Part shown: piece by piece, positions 9,426 to 16,399 of the stretch
How positions within the stretch are numbered: position 1 is the first letter of the stretch
How the letters are laid out: each line of letters starts with the position of its first letter
Origin: Sporosarcina aquimarina
GTDB taxonomy: Bacteria; Bacillota; Bacilli; Bacillales_A; Planococcaceae
Assembly (NCBI RefSeq): GCF_023715615.1
Contig: NZ_JAMBOM010000002.1
Coordinates: forward strand, 372,001-436,000
Reading direction: 5' to 3'
Length of the DNA: 64,000 nucleotides
Program-made: the position numbers and the translations under genes
The notes under the pieces: generated by a model
The model's database searches: none
What the model was told of the DNA's origin: nothing
The model's input: only the letters and a program-made list of their open reading frames with translations

Positions 9426-10289
9426 ATGATTAAGGAGCATAAAAAGGAGACATTTTGGCATTTTGTACGTCGATATTTATTTATCGCGTTTGGTGCTGGG
9501 CTAGCAGCAGTTGCTTTGGAATTATTTTTAATACCAAACTCTGTTATCGACGGTGGGATTATCGGTATTTCGCTAATCATCAATTACTTAAGCGACATCC
9601 CCTTTGGAATATTGATTCTGATTTTCAACTTACCGTTTGTATTTTTTGGTTACAAGCATATCGGAAAAAACTTTTTCCTCTCTTCTACGTTCGCCATTGT
9701 ATTTTTAGCTGTTATTGAATTTCCATTAAAAGCGGTTGGTCCATTCGTGACAGACCCACTACTTGCGACAGCTTTTGGAGGCATACTTCTTGGAGCGGGT
9801 GTTGGAATTGTCATTCGAAATGGTGGGGCACTGGATGGAACTGAAATATTGGGGATTTTGTTGACGAAAAAAGTTCCTTATTCTGTTGGTGAATTTGTGA
9901 TGTTCCTTAACATCTTTATCTTCGGGTGGGCAGGTTTTGTGCTCGGCCCTGAAAAAGCAATGTATTCCATTTTGACCTATTACATAGCGGCAAAAGCGAT
10001 TGACGCGGTGATTCAAGGGTTTGACGAGACGAAAGCTGCCATAATCGTTTCGGACGAATTTGAAGAAATGGCCGCTGCCATTAGCAAACGCTTAGGTCGT
10101 TCCGTGACGAAGTTGCACGGTAAAGGTGGATATAGCGATGATGAGAAGGATGTCATCTATGTAGTGGTGACACGTCTTGAGTTGACGAAGTTAAAAGAAA
10201 TTGTTCATGATATCGATCCATCTGCATTTACGACCATTATGGATACACAAGAAACTCACGGATCACGGTTCAAGTCTGCGATCCATTAA
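9426..10289 (+). CDS. YitT family membrane protein
   Basis: The 287-residue protein has about five to six transmembrane segments (residues 15-195) with the YitT signature ([27 protein letters not shown]) and a C-terminal cytoplasmic DUF2179 domain (about 200-280). Bacillus has many paralogs of unknown transport function. The ATG has an AAAGGTGG site. It is monocistronic and ends at a strong hairpin. Confidence 0.88.
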   Translation: MIKEHKKETFWHFVRRYLFIAFGAGLAAVALELFLIPNSVIDGGIIGISLIINYLSDIPFGILILIFNLPFVFFGYKHIGKNFFLSSTFAIVFLAVIEFPLKAVGPFVTDPLLATAFGGILLGAGVGIVIRNGGALDGTEILGILLTKKVPYSVGEFVMFLNIFIFGWAGFVLGPEKAMYSILTYYIAAKAIDAVIQGFDETKAAIIVSDEFEEMAAAISKRLGRSVTKLHGKGGYSDDEKDVIYVVVTRLELTKLKEIVHDIDPSAFTTIMDTQETHGSRFKSAIH

Positions 10290-10294
10290 TGTCA

Positions 10295-10343
10295 AAAGGG
10301 CTGTTCCAAGATGTCATTTACATGACACTTTGGGCAGCCCTTA
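10295..10343 (+). terminator. Terminator of the yitT-like gene
   Basis: AAGGGCTG (10296-10303) pairs with CAGCCCTT (10335-10342), with additional pairing (GTCAT/ATGAC) inside the loop. It marks the left boundary of array 1. Confidence 0.7.
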
Positions 10344-10392
10344 AATTTGCTTTATAAAAGAAACTTGCGAAAACTAGAGTTCCTTTATTAAT

Positions 10393-10923
10393 TCACTTTT
10401 GATTGATATGAAATAGAACATGTTTTTTTAATGCACTGTCATCTTTAACTTTCGGATGATCAAAATCCCCAATAAAATTCATACCGATTTTTCTCATCAC
10501 GTTTTTTGAAGGGGAATTGATAGCAGCCGTAAAACTATAAATATCAGTAAAATTAAGTTCACTGAATCCATATTCTAAGCAGGCTGCCGCTCCCTCTGTG
10601 GCATATCCTTTCCCCCAAGCTTCTTTTTTGAGTCGCCAACCAATTTCTATACATGGAGTAAAATCAGCGTCAAAGGTTGCCCTATGAAATCCTAAAAACC
10701 CAATAAACTCCTTATTTGTTTTTTCTTCCACGGCATAGAGTCCAAAACCACATTCTTCAATTTCAGATATAATGGCTTTATAAAACGCATTTGTTTCTTC
10801 AGATGTTAAAGTCTCAGGAAAATAGGTCATGACCTCTTCGTCCGCATTTAGTCTTCGAAATGGTTCTAAGTCGGTTTCTTTCCAATCCCGTAATGTCAAT
10901 CTTGCAGTTTCTATATAGATCAT
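10393..10923 (-). CDS. RimJ/RimL-type GNAT acetyltransferase
   Basis: The 176-residue protein is a typical RimJ/RimL-like GNAT: TARLTLRDWKETDL at the N-terminus, GWRLKKEAWGKGYATEGAAACLEYGF as the acetyl-CoA site, and NSPSKNVMRKIGM near the C-terminus. It should acetylate an N-terminal or small amine; the substrate is unknown. The ATG at 10923 follows GAGGTGG by three bases; an upstream ATG lacks a site. It is the most distal gene of array 1; the boundary repeat expected after it is not recognisable. Confidence 0.85.
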   Translation of the reverse strand: MIYIETARLTLRDWKETDLEPFRRLNADEEVMTYFPETLTSEETNAFYKAIISEIEECGFGLYAVEEKTNKEFIGFLGFHRATFDADFTPCIEIGWRLKKEAWGKGYATEGAAACLEYGFSELNFTDIYSFTAAINSPSKNVMRKIGMNFIGDFDHPKVKDDSALKKHVLFHINQK

Positions 10924-11008
10924 TTTCCACCTCATAAGTTATTCAATCTAGAATACTGTATTTTAGCCTTCATTCCTGGATGATTGCTTTAAAAGGAATT
11001 TTAATTAG

Positions 11009-11413
11009 TTAAGGAGCAAATCCATAAAAGATTAACGTGAAAATAATGAGCGAAATAAAACTAATTCCTATCAATAAAGCAATCCATAATAGATACACGA
11101 CGACTCTTAACCAAGTTTTAGCAAATAGCTTTTTTGCTATTCTAAATGAAACGTAAGCAATAATTACAAGCGTAGGTAAAATATATAAGAAAGAAAAGAA
11201 CCCTACCCAATCATTAAGTCTTTGAAAACCGCCATCCAATACAGGTCCATCATATAAGTGATACTTATCCGTTATTTTGGAGATTCCTAATAAAAATACG
11301 ATTGAAAGCAAAGTGAAATAAAGGAGAATCGTAACCCTGAAAGCTCTTTTTTCACAGAACAAAACAAAATACATAAAAATTAAAAACAGAATCAAGACAA
11401 TTATTTTAAACAC
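11009..11413 (-). CDS. Uncharacterised four-helix membrane protein
   Basis: The 134-residue protein has about four hydrophobic segments (near 1-18, 27-45, 70-92 and 105-130) and a charged loop around residues 48-68. I do not recognise the family. The GTG start follows GAGGTGAAA. It is one of the small single-gene units of array 1, same strand as its neighbours. Nothing suggests an enzyme. Confidence 0.6.
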   Translation of the reverse strand: MFKIIVLILFLIFMYFVLFCEKRAFRVTILLYFTLLSIVFLLGISKITDKYHLYDGPVLDGGFQRLNDWVGFFSFLYILPTLVIIAYVSFRIAKKLFAKTWLRVVVYLLWIALLIGISFISLIIFTLIFYGFAP

Positions 11414-11474
11414 GGTTTCACCTCAATATAAAGAGTCATTTACCAAAAAACTTTTTAAAACCGCTTCAATTTCT

Positions 11475-11894
11475 TTACGCACCTATTGTTTGAAAATGGG
11501 TTTCCTCACCATTTTTAAATACTTTCCCGTATTCAAATTCCTCATTCAACTTGATTTTGTATAATTTATATTCGTCTTCTATACCCTTTACATCTGAACT
11601 TTCGTTTAAATATATGCTCCATGAATTATCATCGACCTTAATGTCCAAACTCCCAAAACCATTTTCGCCTTCCAAAAAGTCTTGAGTAAGATAGAGATAA
11701 CGAACTTTTTCCGAATCATTGAACATATATATGCCATTTCCGTTATCACTTTCGGAAGTATCTATATGTAATATAAAATCTTTTACATCCTTTTTTACTT
11801 TATCAATACTGACTTCTGAAAAAGATACTTCCTCTTTCCCACATCCAGTTAACATGCTCCCCATTACTAAGAATAGAATCAAAAATCTTCGCAA
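11475..11894 (-). CDS. Small lipoprotein of unknown function
   Basis: The 139-residue product begins with a lipoprotein signal peptide ending in the lipobox LTGC (Cys18), followed by an acidic soluble domain. It would be anchored on the outer face of the membrane. The start is TTG, with only a weak ribosome binding site. It shares its layout (short lipoprotein, charged beta-rich domain) with the lipoprotein at 13499-13876 but they are not obviously homologous. A boundary repeat lies upstream of its start. Confidence 0.65.
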   Translation of the reverse strand: MRRFLILFLVMGSMLTGCGKEEVSFSEVSIDKVKKDVKDFILHIDTSESDNGNGIYMFNDSEKVRYLYLTQDFLEGENGFGSLDIKVDDNSWSIYLNESSDVKGIEDEYKLYKIKLNEEFEYGKVFKNGEETHFQTIGA

Positions 11895-11924
11895 CCTACT
11901 AGACCCACTTATAATAATTTTATT

Positions 11925-11985
11925 TAAACAATCCTATCACTCTGTTGTGGCACATCTGTATTCCATTATCACGCGCTATGGATGA
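11925..11985 (-). repeat. Array boundary repeat (type 2)
   Basis: On the minus strand this reads GCGCGTGATAATGGAATACA then GATGTGCCACAACAG, a degenerate match to the type 2 core (GCAATTCTGGAATAAGGATC...GC.CC). It precedes the lipoprotein gene at 11475-11894. Confidence 0.5.
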
Positions 11986-12067
11986 TTAATGAACTAACAT
12001 TGAATGAGATATTAAACCAGATCCTATAATTATACATACTCCAAAAAAATAATAGACATACTGTCAA
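11986..12067 (-). pseudogene. Tiny membrane peptide gene with one-base slip in a 7-T run
   Basis: Starting at TTG (12067) the minus strand encodes a hydrophobic stretch that runs out of frame at a run of seven T (plus-strand A 12043-12049). Removing one T restores an open frame of about 26 residues ending SHSMLVH and TAA. This is a hypothesis: the ribosome binding site is only moderate and no homolog is known to me. It lies between a boundary repeat and a GC-rich element. Confidence 0.3.
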
Positions 12068-12069
12068 TC

Positions 12070-12335
12070 CTTCCCCATCAATTTGGTCCGGTTGAAACAC
12101 AAACTCTCTGCAAGAAAAGCGCCCAATTATGGAACAGTCTGCAACCCGTTGATTTCCGTTCAAGGCGGACGCGTTCCGCGGGCACGGCTTCAGACTCCTC
12201 ACTACGCTTTGTTGCAGGGTCTTCAACTCGCTCTGTTCCCGCTGGAGTCGCCGCCTTCCACTTCAATCAACTAGAGTGTGCTATCAAACAATCGCGCCCG
12301 AATGCGGCAGATTGATATTGAAATAAAGCACCCGT
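12070..12335 (-). repeat. Boundary repeat interrupted by a GC-rich dispersed element
   Basis: Going down the minus strand, the stop region of the gene at 12340 is followed by CTAACGGGTGC and CGGGCGCGATTG, then the dispersed element (12148-12271), then ATTGGGCGC and a degenerate right arm (ACCGGACCAAAT near 12085). The boundary repeat therefore appears split or duplicated around the inserted element. Confidence 0.5.
12148..12271 (+). repeat. Dispersed GC-rich element, copy 1
   Basis: The 124-bp element starts GTTGATTTCCG and ends AATCAAC, an inverted 7-bp terminus. It is far more GC-rich than its surroundings. Similarity to the copy at 57128-57256 continues outward on both sides (GGAACAGTCTGCAACCC and CTAGAGTGTGCTATCAAA), giving a unit of about 165 bp. 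Open frames here are repeat-derived, not genes. Confidence 0.85.
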
Positions 12336-12339
12336 TAGT

Positions 12340-12633
12340 TTAAAAATTAAAAATAATTTTCTTAAAGAATATCAGTAAAAATAAAACCCAAATAACCATC
12401 AAACTATTAAATAAATATTTTTTGTATCTTGAACTATTCTTGTCAAATGCTCTAAACCATTCACCTAAAGAAATGATTACAAAAATAAGAAGTACATAGG
12501 CTACTAATTTAGTCACACCTAAACCTTGCTCAGGTAAGCAATAATATTTGGTAAAGTACAACACAGTTAACATCAAGAAAATTGAAAAAAATACACTTAA
12601 ATAAATGAGACGTTTTTTTCGACTTTTCACCAT
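12340..12633 (-). CDS. Small membrane protein
   Basis: The 97-residue product has three hydrophobic segments (about 9-28, 40-58 and 76-95) with a basic N-terminus (KSRKKR). The family is not recognised. The ATG at 12633 is four bases after GGAGG; a GTG one codon downstream has a more usual seven-base spacing and may be the true start. Its stop is followed within three bases by the CTAACGGGTGC arm of a boundary repeat, and another boundary repeat ends just ahead of its ribosome binding site. Confidence 0.6.
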   Translation of the reverse strand: MVKSRKKRLIYLSVFFSIFLMLTVLYFTKYYCLPEQGLGVTKLVAYVLLIFVIISLGEWFRAFDKNSSRYKKYLFNSLMVIWVLFLLIFFKKIIFNF

Positions 12634-12650
12634 GCTTCCTCCCAATTAAT

Positions 12651-12703
12651 CTGGCCCGATTGCAATGTAGAGCGATCACCTATTCAGCAATCGCCACCGA
12701 TTA
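12651..12703 (-). repeat. Array boundary repeat (type 1)
   Basis: On the minus strand the arms GGCGATTGC and GCAATCGGGCCAGAT flank a central AATAGGTGATCGCTCTA. It fills almost the whole space between the stop of the 43-residue gene upstream and the ribosome binding site of the next gene. Confidence 0.75.
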
Positions 12704-12712
12704 TGTAAGATG

Positions 12713-12844
12713 TCATCTGTTGTTATCGGTCAATTTCTTCAATAACTCTTTAATTTCTTCATTTTGCATTGTACCTTTTCTTAGTTGAGAGTCGATTGAC
12801 CATAGGAAAATTATGATAATAGAAAAACCTATTAACAAACCCAA
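12713..12844 (-). CDS. 43-residue single-helix membrane protein
   Basis: A TTG start (12844) with GGAGGG seven bases upstream opens a 43-codon frame: about 13 hydrophobic residues (LLIGFSIIIIFLW) and then a charged, helix-forming tail (EEIKELLKKLTDNN). It looks like a bitopic small membrane protein. No family is recognised. It is a complete unit of array 1 between boundary repeats. The good ribosome binding site and the coherent membrane/helix design support it being real. Confidence 0.6.
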   Translation of the reverse strand: MGLLIGFSIIIIFLWSIDSQLRKGTMQNEEIKELLKKLTDNNR

Positions 12845-12866
12845 AACTATTCCCTCCTCTGTTCTT

Positions 12867-12894
12867 TAACAATCAAATGGACCAATTGCGGAAG
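12867..12894 (-). repeat. Array boundary repeat (right arm only)
   Basis: After the stop of the gene at 12895 the minus strand reads CCGCAATTGGTCCATTTGAT, matching the right arm GCAATCGGGCCATTT. The left arm is missing. Confidence 0.5.
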
Positions 12895-13026
12895 TTATTT
12901 ATATACTTCTTCTTCCAACATTTCAATTCTCTTCTTTAGCTTTTTATTCTCTTTTTTCACTTGAGAAGATTCATAAAACGCACCTGCAGCAAGTGAAAAA
13001 GCAAACCACGCCCACAACCAATCCAT
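12895..13026 (-). CDS. 43-residue membrane/coiled-coil protein
   Basis: The ATG at 13026 follows AAAGGTGG by seven bases. The product has a Trp-rich hydrophobic N-terminus (WLWAWFAFSLAAGAF) and a strongly charged heptad-like tail (VKKENKKLKKRIEMLEEEV). It is probably a bitopic membrane protein with a short coiled coil. It has the same size and plan as the neighbour at 12713-12844 without clear sequence identity. Function unknown. Confidence 0.62.
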   Translation of the reverse strand: MDWLWAWFAFSLAAGAFYESSQVKKENKKLKKRIEMLEEEVYK

Positions 13027-13061
13027 TCCGATTCCACCTTTCTTTGAATATAACTTACTCC

Positions 13062-13122
13062 CTTAAATGGCCCGATTCTTCAATACGGTGCGAAGATCCC
13101 TATTCAAGAATTGCGGACAATT
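13062..13122 (-). repeat. Array boundary repeat (type 2)
   Basis: The minus strand reads CCGCAATTCTTGAATAGGG, a central TCTTCGCACCG, and TATTGAAGAATCGGGCCATT. ATTCTT and AAGAAT pair across the loop although the sequence differs from type 1 arms, i.e. pairing is kept while bases change. Confidence 0.75.
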
Positions 13123-13137
13123 CCTTAACACTCAGGG

Positions 13138-13371
13138 TTACATCTCGTGATTATCTTCTGTATGTTCCTTCTTCTTTTTATCCCCAAAGTATTTCCAAAG
13201 GTGGTATGTGGATCAGAATAAAACCCCACTTGAAAGTATAGTTATTGGTGCAACAAAAGGTTTTTGAAGAATGTAATCCGGGGTGAAAAATGCAAATAGT
13301 AGCAAAATAATTATGGCTGGTATTAAAAGAATCCAGTAACGTTTGTCTTTAAATGTTCTAAAACTCCACAT
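13138..13371 (-). pseudogene. Small membrane protein gene with an in-frame TGA
   Basis: The frame starts at ATG 13371 (GGGGAGG seven bases upstream) and encodes 52 residues with two hydrophobic segments up to a TGA at 13213-13215. The same frame then continues for 24 charged residues (STYHLWKYFGDKKKKEH and on) to TAA at 13138. A single base change (TGG or CGA to TGA) explains it. The tail looks like a normal cytoplasmic end, so this is probably a recent nonsense mutation, though readthrough cannot be excluded. Confidence 0.6.
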
Positions 13372-13407
13372 ACAAATTCCTCCCCAGTAACCCATTCTAA
13401 TAGCCGA

Positions 13408-13498
13408 TCTGGCCCGATTGCGATATAGAAGAAATCACTTATAACGCAATCGCGCCCGTTTGCAAATTAGAGCAATTACTTATTAAGCAATCGCACCG
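13408..13498 (-). repeat. Two overlapping array boundary repeats (type 1)
   Basis: Directly after the TAA of the lipoprotein gene the minus strand has TAACGGTGCGATTGC, TTTGCAAACGGGCGCGATTG, then CGCAATCGGGCCAGAT. The AACGGGC in the middle serves both as right arm of the first copy and left arm of the second. CGATTGCG and CGCAATCG pair perfectly in the second copy. Confidence 0.78.
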
Positions 13499-13876
13499 TT
13501 AATCTATAATAGTCATAGGATAAGGCGTTGATTCACCGTTAACTTTGATATCAATTGTGTCATGAGACTCATCTATTGTTAACGTGTATATATATTGCTT
13601 TAGTTCATTATCGCTCGCATCCACTTCATCCAACTTGATAAGTGCTGTTTTATTTACTGATTCCAAACTGGATTTAACATCTTCATGTGATTGAAAAACA
13701 ATGTAAGACACTTTACCATTTTTATTAATCATTTGAAGTCGATCATCAGGGTTTATTGCTTCTGTTACTTTTTTAGGAACAGTATCCACTTCTTCAAAGC
13801 TTAACTTTTTCTGTGCACATGCTGATAGAGATAAGATTGCAATAGCAGAGAACATTATTAAAAATAATCTTTTCAC
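13499..13876 (-). CDS. Small lipoprotein of unknown function
   Basis: The 125-residue protein has a lipoprotein signal with lipobox LSAC (about Cys20), then a soluble domain rich in beta-strand-like segments. It should be a membrane-anchored extracytoplasmic protein. The GTG at 13876 has GGGAG eight bases upstream; an upstream GTG overlaps the ribosome binding site and is rejected. Its TAA is the first base triplet of the following boundary repeat. Confidence 0.68.
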   Translation of the reverse strand: MKRLFLIMFSAIAILSLSACAQKKLSFEEVDTVPKKVTEAINPDDRLQMINKNGKVSYIVFQSHEDVKSSLESVNKTALIKLDEVDASDNELKQYIYTLTIDESHDTIDIKVNGESTPYPMTIID

Positions 13877-13911
13877 CAATTTCACTCCCTCATCAGTTTA
13901 GTGTTATTTAA

Positions 13912-13972
13912 AGATTCTGGCCGAGATTGCGATATAGATGAAATCGCTTATAACGCAAACGCCCCCTATTCT
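13912..13972 (-). repeat. Array boundary repeat (type 1)
   Basis: Minus strand: GGGGGCGTTTGCGTTATAAG, GCGATTTCATCTATAT, CGCAATCTCGGCCAGAAT. It lies between the ribosome binding site of the lipoprotein gene and the GC-rich element at 13989-14116. Confidence 0.75.
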
Positions 13973-13988
13973 GGAACTGTGTAACGCC

Positions 13989-14116
13989 GTTAATTTCCGT
14001 TCCAGACGGACTCTTTCCGGAGGGCGTGGCTTGAGCCGCTTCCTTCGCTACGCTACGTCCAGGGTCTCAAGCACACGCTAATCCTCTCGGAGTCGACGGC
14101 TTGCACTCCACTCAAC
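13989..14116 (+). repeat. Dispersed GC-rich element, copy 2
   Basis: The element runs from GTTAATTTCCG to CACTCAAC and shares the outer flanks of copies 1 and 7 (GGAACTGTGTAACGCC on the left, TAAGAGTGTATTACCAAA on the right). It again sits inside a boundary-repeat region (AATCGGGGGTGATTC at 14130-14145). Confidence 0.8.
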
Positions 14117-14174
14117 TAAGAGTGTATTACCAAAGAATCACCCCCGATTCTTGTATTACGAATGAATTTATTAC

Positions 14175-14708
14175 TCAATCATTTATGTAATTTATAACCT
14201 GATTAATGTAGCTTTCTGGGTGCTTTCCAGTATCCACAACTAGGCACTGATAATTAGTTGGTCTTTTGCTATTTTCTATGGTACTTTTAAAAACCGCTTC
14301 AGAACTTATCTCCCTTATTTGACTAACCATTCTTTCTCGATTTATTAATCTATAATTAACCTCATGGAAATCGTTAAGGTAGCACTCAACGTATTTGTAT
14401 TTCACATTATATTTTTTAGACAAGTCTATTCCTTTATCAACCATTTCCTGATAAAAGCAGGGACTATCAAATATTACACTTTGTCCTTGTGATAAGTGAA
14501 ATTCAATTAAAGACCAATCAATATTGTATGAAATCCTACCAGCGGTATTGAGATCAAACGGAATATCAGCTATTGAATTTAATAAAGCAGATTTTACAAT
14601 GTCATGATCTATTAGGACTGCTCCTGTTCTCTTACCAATTTGTCGGGATAACGTTGATTTTCCAGAGCCAGGGAAACCAGACATTTGAACAAAAAACATG
14701 TTTAGCAC
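14175..14708 (-). CDS. P-loop kinase-like protein
   Basis: The 177-residue protein has a Walker A motif GFPGSGKST (about residues 11-19) and a lid-type arginine segment (YRLINRERMVSQIRE). It resembles the small AAA/zeta-toxin-like or adenylylsulfate-kinase-like nucleotide kinases that phosphorylate small molecules. The substrate is unknown. GTG at 14708 or ATG at 14699 could be the start. It is an array 1 unit, analogous in plan to the kinase at 61609-62175. Confidence 0.72.
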   Translation of the reverse strand: MLNMFFVQMSGFPGSGKSTLSRQIGKRTGAVLIDHDIVKSALLNSIADIPFDLNTAGRISYNIDWSLIEFHLSQGQSVIFDSPCFYQEMVDKGIDLSKKYNVKYKYVECYLNDFHEVNYRLINRERMVSQIREISSEAVFKSTIENSKRPTNYQCLVVDTGKHPESYINQVINYIND

Positions 14709-14764
14709 CTAACTTTCCTTTTGATTTTTCACTAAACTACCCGTTAGCGAAATTAGCCTTATGC

Positions 14765-14822
14765 CGTTTAATGGCCCTATTGTGGCATGATCCTTATCCA
14801 GCAAGAGCCCCCTTTTTTGGTA
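14765..14822 (-). repeat. Array boundary repeat (type 2)
   Basis: Minus strand: GGGGGCTCTTGCTGGATAAG, GATCATGCCACAATAG, GGCCATTAAACGG. It starts 13 bases after the TAA of the DUF3953-like gene. Confidence 0.75.
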
Positions 14823-14826
14823 AAAG

Positions 14827-15051
14827 TTAAAAAGTATAAATTGCAACGAAAAAAATAAATGTAGAAGCAAATACGATCATTATTGCATTCGCCTTTTTCA
14901 TTCTTTGAAACTCAGTAATTCCCATAACAAGCATGAGCAACCCCAATGCAAACATCATGTAAGACATTAGCGAAAAGTCTTTAGTGATTAGGCTATAACC
15001 CGATAAAGTGATTACAACTATTGCTAGAGTAAAGTAAATAATTTTAAGCAC
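14827..15051 (-). CDS. DUF3953-like small membrane protein
   Basis: The 74-residue protein has three hydrophobic segments and the pattern seen in DUF3953 proteins of Bacillus (LKIIYFTLAIVVITLSGYSL, MMFALGLLMLVMGITEFQ). The function is unknown. GTG at 15051 is chosen because GGAGG lies seven bases upstream, whereas the longer frame starts inside the preceding boundary repeat. It is an array 1 unit. Confidence 0.68.
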   Translation of the reverse strand: MLKIIYFTLAIVVITLSGYSLITKDFSLMSYMMFALGLLMLVMGITEFQRMKKANAIMIVFASTFIFFVAIYTF

Positions 15052-15089
15052 GATAAACCTCCATTTCAACTTACGCTTTACCACAAAAT

Positions 15090-15142
15090 GTCCCCTTTCA
15101 GGTACAGTGCTTCTTCCGCTCCCTATCCGCTTGTGTGATTAT
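15090..15142 (-). repeat. Array boundary repeat (type 2)
   Basis: Minus strand: ACACAAGCGGATAGGGAGCG, central GAAGAAGCACTGTACC, right arm GAAAGGGGACATTTTGTGG. The left arm is diverged. Confidence 0.6.
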
Positions 15143-15150
15143 TCATTTTT

Positions 15151-15327
15151 TTACTGATTAAGGTTATCTATTTTCTTTTCAATTCTATCGAGTTGCTGTT
15201 TCCGCTTATTTTTAGAACGAATTAATAATACTATCAAAGCTATAATTATCACCGTAAAACTTAGTGAAACCAGTAGAAATACAACATCTCCTAAGTTAAC
15301 GGTGCTATTAATAGAATCTAAATTAAT
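15151..15327 (-). CDS. DUF4083-like small membrane protein with AUU start
   Basis: The 58-codon frame begins ATT-AAT-TTA-GAT eight bases after AGGAGG. The product resembles DUF4083 proteins: a short N-terminus (NLDSINSTVNLGDVVF), one membrane segment (about 20-40) and a basic coiled tail (RKQQLDRIEKKIDNL). Family members as I remember them start MNL or MNF, so ATT stands at the Met position. No ATG, GTG or TTG is available near the ribosome binding site. Translation would be weak. Function unknown. Confidence 0.6.
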   Translation of the reverse strand: MNLDSINSTVNLGDVVFLLVSLSFTVIIIALIVLLIRSKNKRKQQLDRIEKKIDNLNQ

Positions 15328-15356
15328 TTTCCTCTCCTCCTTTTCAGTTTCTAATC

Positions 15357-15403
15357 ATCTTGCCTGATTGTAACGCAGTCCCTATCCAACAACGGTGTTA
15401 GAT
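15357..15403 (-). repeat. Array boundary repeat (type 2)
   Basis: Minus strand: CTAACACCGTTGTTGGATAG, GGACTGCGTTACAATC, AGGCAAGATG. It lies between the stop of the 59-residue gene and the ribosome binding site of the DUF4083-like gene. Confidence 0.65.
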
Positions 15404-15422
15404 CGACGGCAATTCAAACTGT

Positions 15423-15602
15423 TTATTCTCTAATGCTTTTAACTTTTTCAAGAAGATATAGTATCCCAATCATGATTAGCATCACCATAGCTACGATATA
15501 AAAATTTGATTGAAAGGTACGACTTAGCGATGCCATGCTGCTTACAACTACACTTCCTAAAACAAAAAACAATATTACTATGGACAATACTCTGTCCTTC
15601 AT
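15423..15602 (-). CDS. 59-residue two-helix membrane protein
   Basis: ATG 15602 follows GGGGGG by six bases. The product has two hydrophobic segments (about 5-22 and 34-50) and ends with a short charged tail (LLEKVKSIRE). No family is recognised. It is a complete array 1 unit with boundary repeats on both sides. Confidence 0.6.
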   Translation of the reverse strand: MKDRVLSIVILFFVLGSVVVSSMASLSRTFQSNFYIVAMVMLIMIGILYLLEKVKSIRE

Positions 15603-15635
15603 ATTGAGCCCCCCATAAATTACATCCTATAGCTA

Positions 15636-15697
15636 CAAATGGCCAAATTGCGATATAGACGCTAGACCTTATCAAGCAATCACAGCATTTTGCTGAA
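15636..15697 (-). repeat. Array boundary repeat (type 1)
   Basis: Minus strand: TGTGATTGCTTGATAAGG, TCTAGCGTCTATAT, CGCAATTTGGCCATTTG. GATTGC and GCAATT form the stem. Confidence 0.75.
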
Positions 15698-15737
15698 AAT
15701 CATAAAAGAATAGAACTCCTAACTACATAGTTATAAT

Positions 15738-16313
15738 TCAACATTTAATTTCAAACCATCCTGTTTCATCCAAAAAATCTTCTCTCGACAAACTACAGCC
15801 AGATATAAACTGACGATAAGCAGTGATTGTACCATCATGCGATACTATATATATTTTATTACTTTTCAATAACTTCAAACTCGCAATAAATTCGTGTGCA
15901 ATCTTATTGTATTCTCTATCTGGCATAGTATTGATACCCTCATGCCATAAATAAGTAGCCACATTTGTATCTAGTTCTAGATTCGGATAATCACTTTTTA
16001 TTATTTCTAAATCAATTAATTCATCACAAGGCAATGTCTCTGCATTTGTACGAGTAGGAAATATTCGCGGAGAAACTAACGGACTTACAATCTTACGGCA
16101 GTCCATATTCTTAGTCCAAATCAGTGCAGTTTCTATGGTTCTTCTTATAGGGCTTATAAATAAAATATCCTCATCCGTTATAAGAAACTTTTTTCTTAAC
16201 AACTCCGCTTGATTTATTCCTTTTGCTGTTAATGAAGGATTCTTTAAGTACAAGCTATTTGGTATGTCTAGTGTGTGTTCACCTTGACCATGACGAATAA
16301 ATATCAACTCCAC
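15738..16313 (-). CDS. Histidine phosphatase family protein
   Basis: The 191-residue protein has the phosphohistidine motif RHG at residues 7-9, a second arginine in SPIRRTIETA and the general-acid/second histidine in VSHDGTI, the layout of histidine phosphatases. The substrate is unknown. The GTG start follows GGGTGGTG. It is an array 1 unit next to the SDR gene and has no shared operon signal with it. Confidence 0.85.
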   Translation of the reverse strand: MELIFIRHGQGEHTLDIPNSLYLKNPSLTAKGINQAELLRKKFLITDEDILFISPIRRTIETALIWTKNMDCRKIVSPLVSPRIFPTRTNAETLPCDELIDLEIIKSDYPNLELDTNVATYLWHEGINTMPDREYNKIAHEFIASLKLLKSNKIYIVSHDGTITAYRQFISGCSLSREDFLDETGWFEIKC

Positions 16314-16399
16314 TTAATCACCACCCATTTTTACAATTTAAAATAAATTGTTGTTTTCTTAGCTCATGTCCCTTAATCGAACCATTTTCCATATTTATA

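Noticed and set aside
12078-12274. Several open frames of 60-90 codons over GC-rich elements (also at 17213, 20724, 21241-21601, 57024-57290, 62172-62457)
   Set aside because: They follow the repeat sequence in all frames, lack ribosome binding sites and give low-complexity Arg/Pro/Ser-rich products typical of repeat-derived frames.
12651-13498. Boundary repeats as simple Rho-independent terminators
   Set aside because: They form hairpins but lack a T run after the stem, and the conserved outer arms are not explained by termination.
12651-15697. CRISPR array
   Set aside because: Repeats vary in sequence, spacing is irregular, and intervals contain genes.
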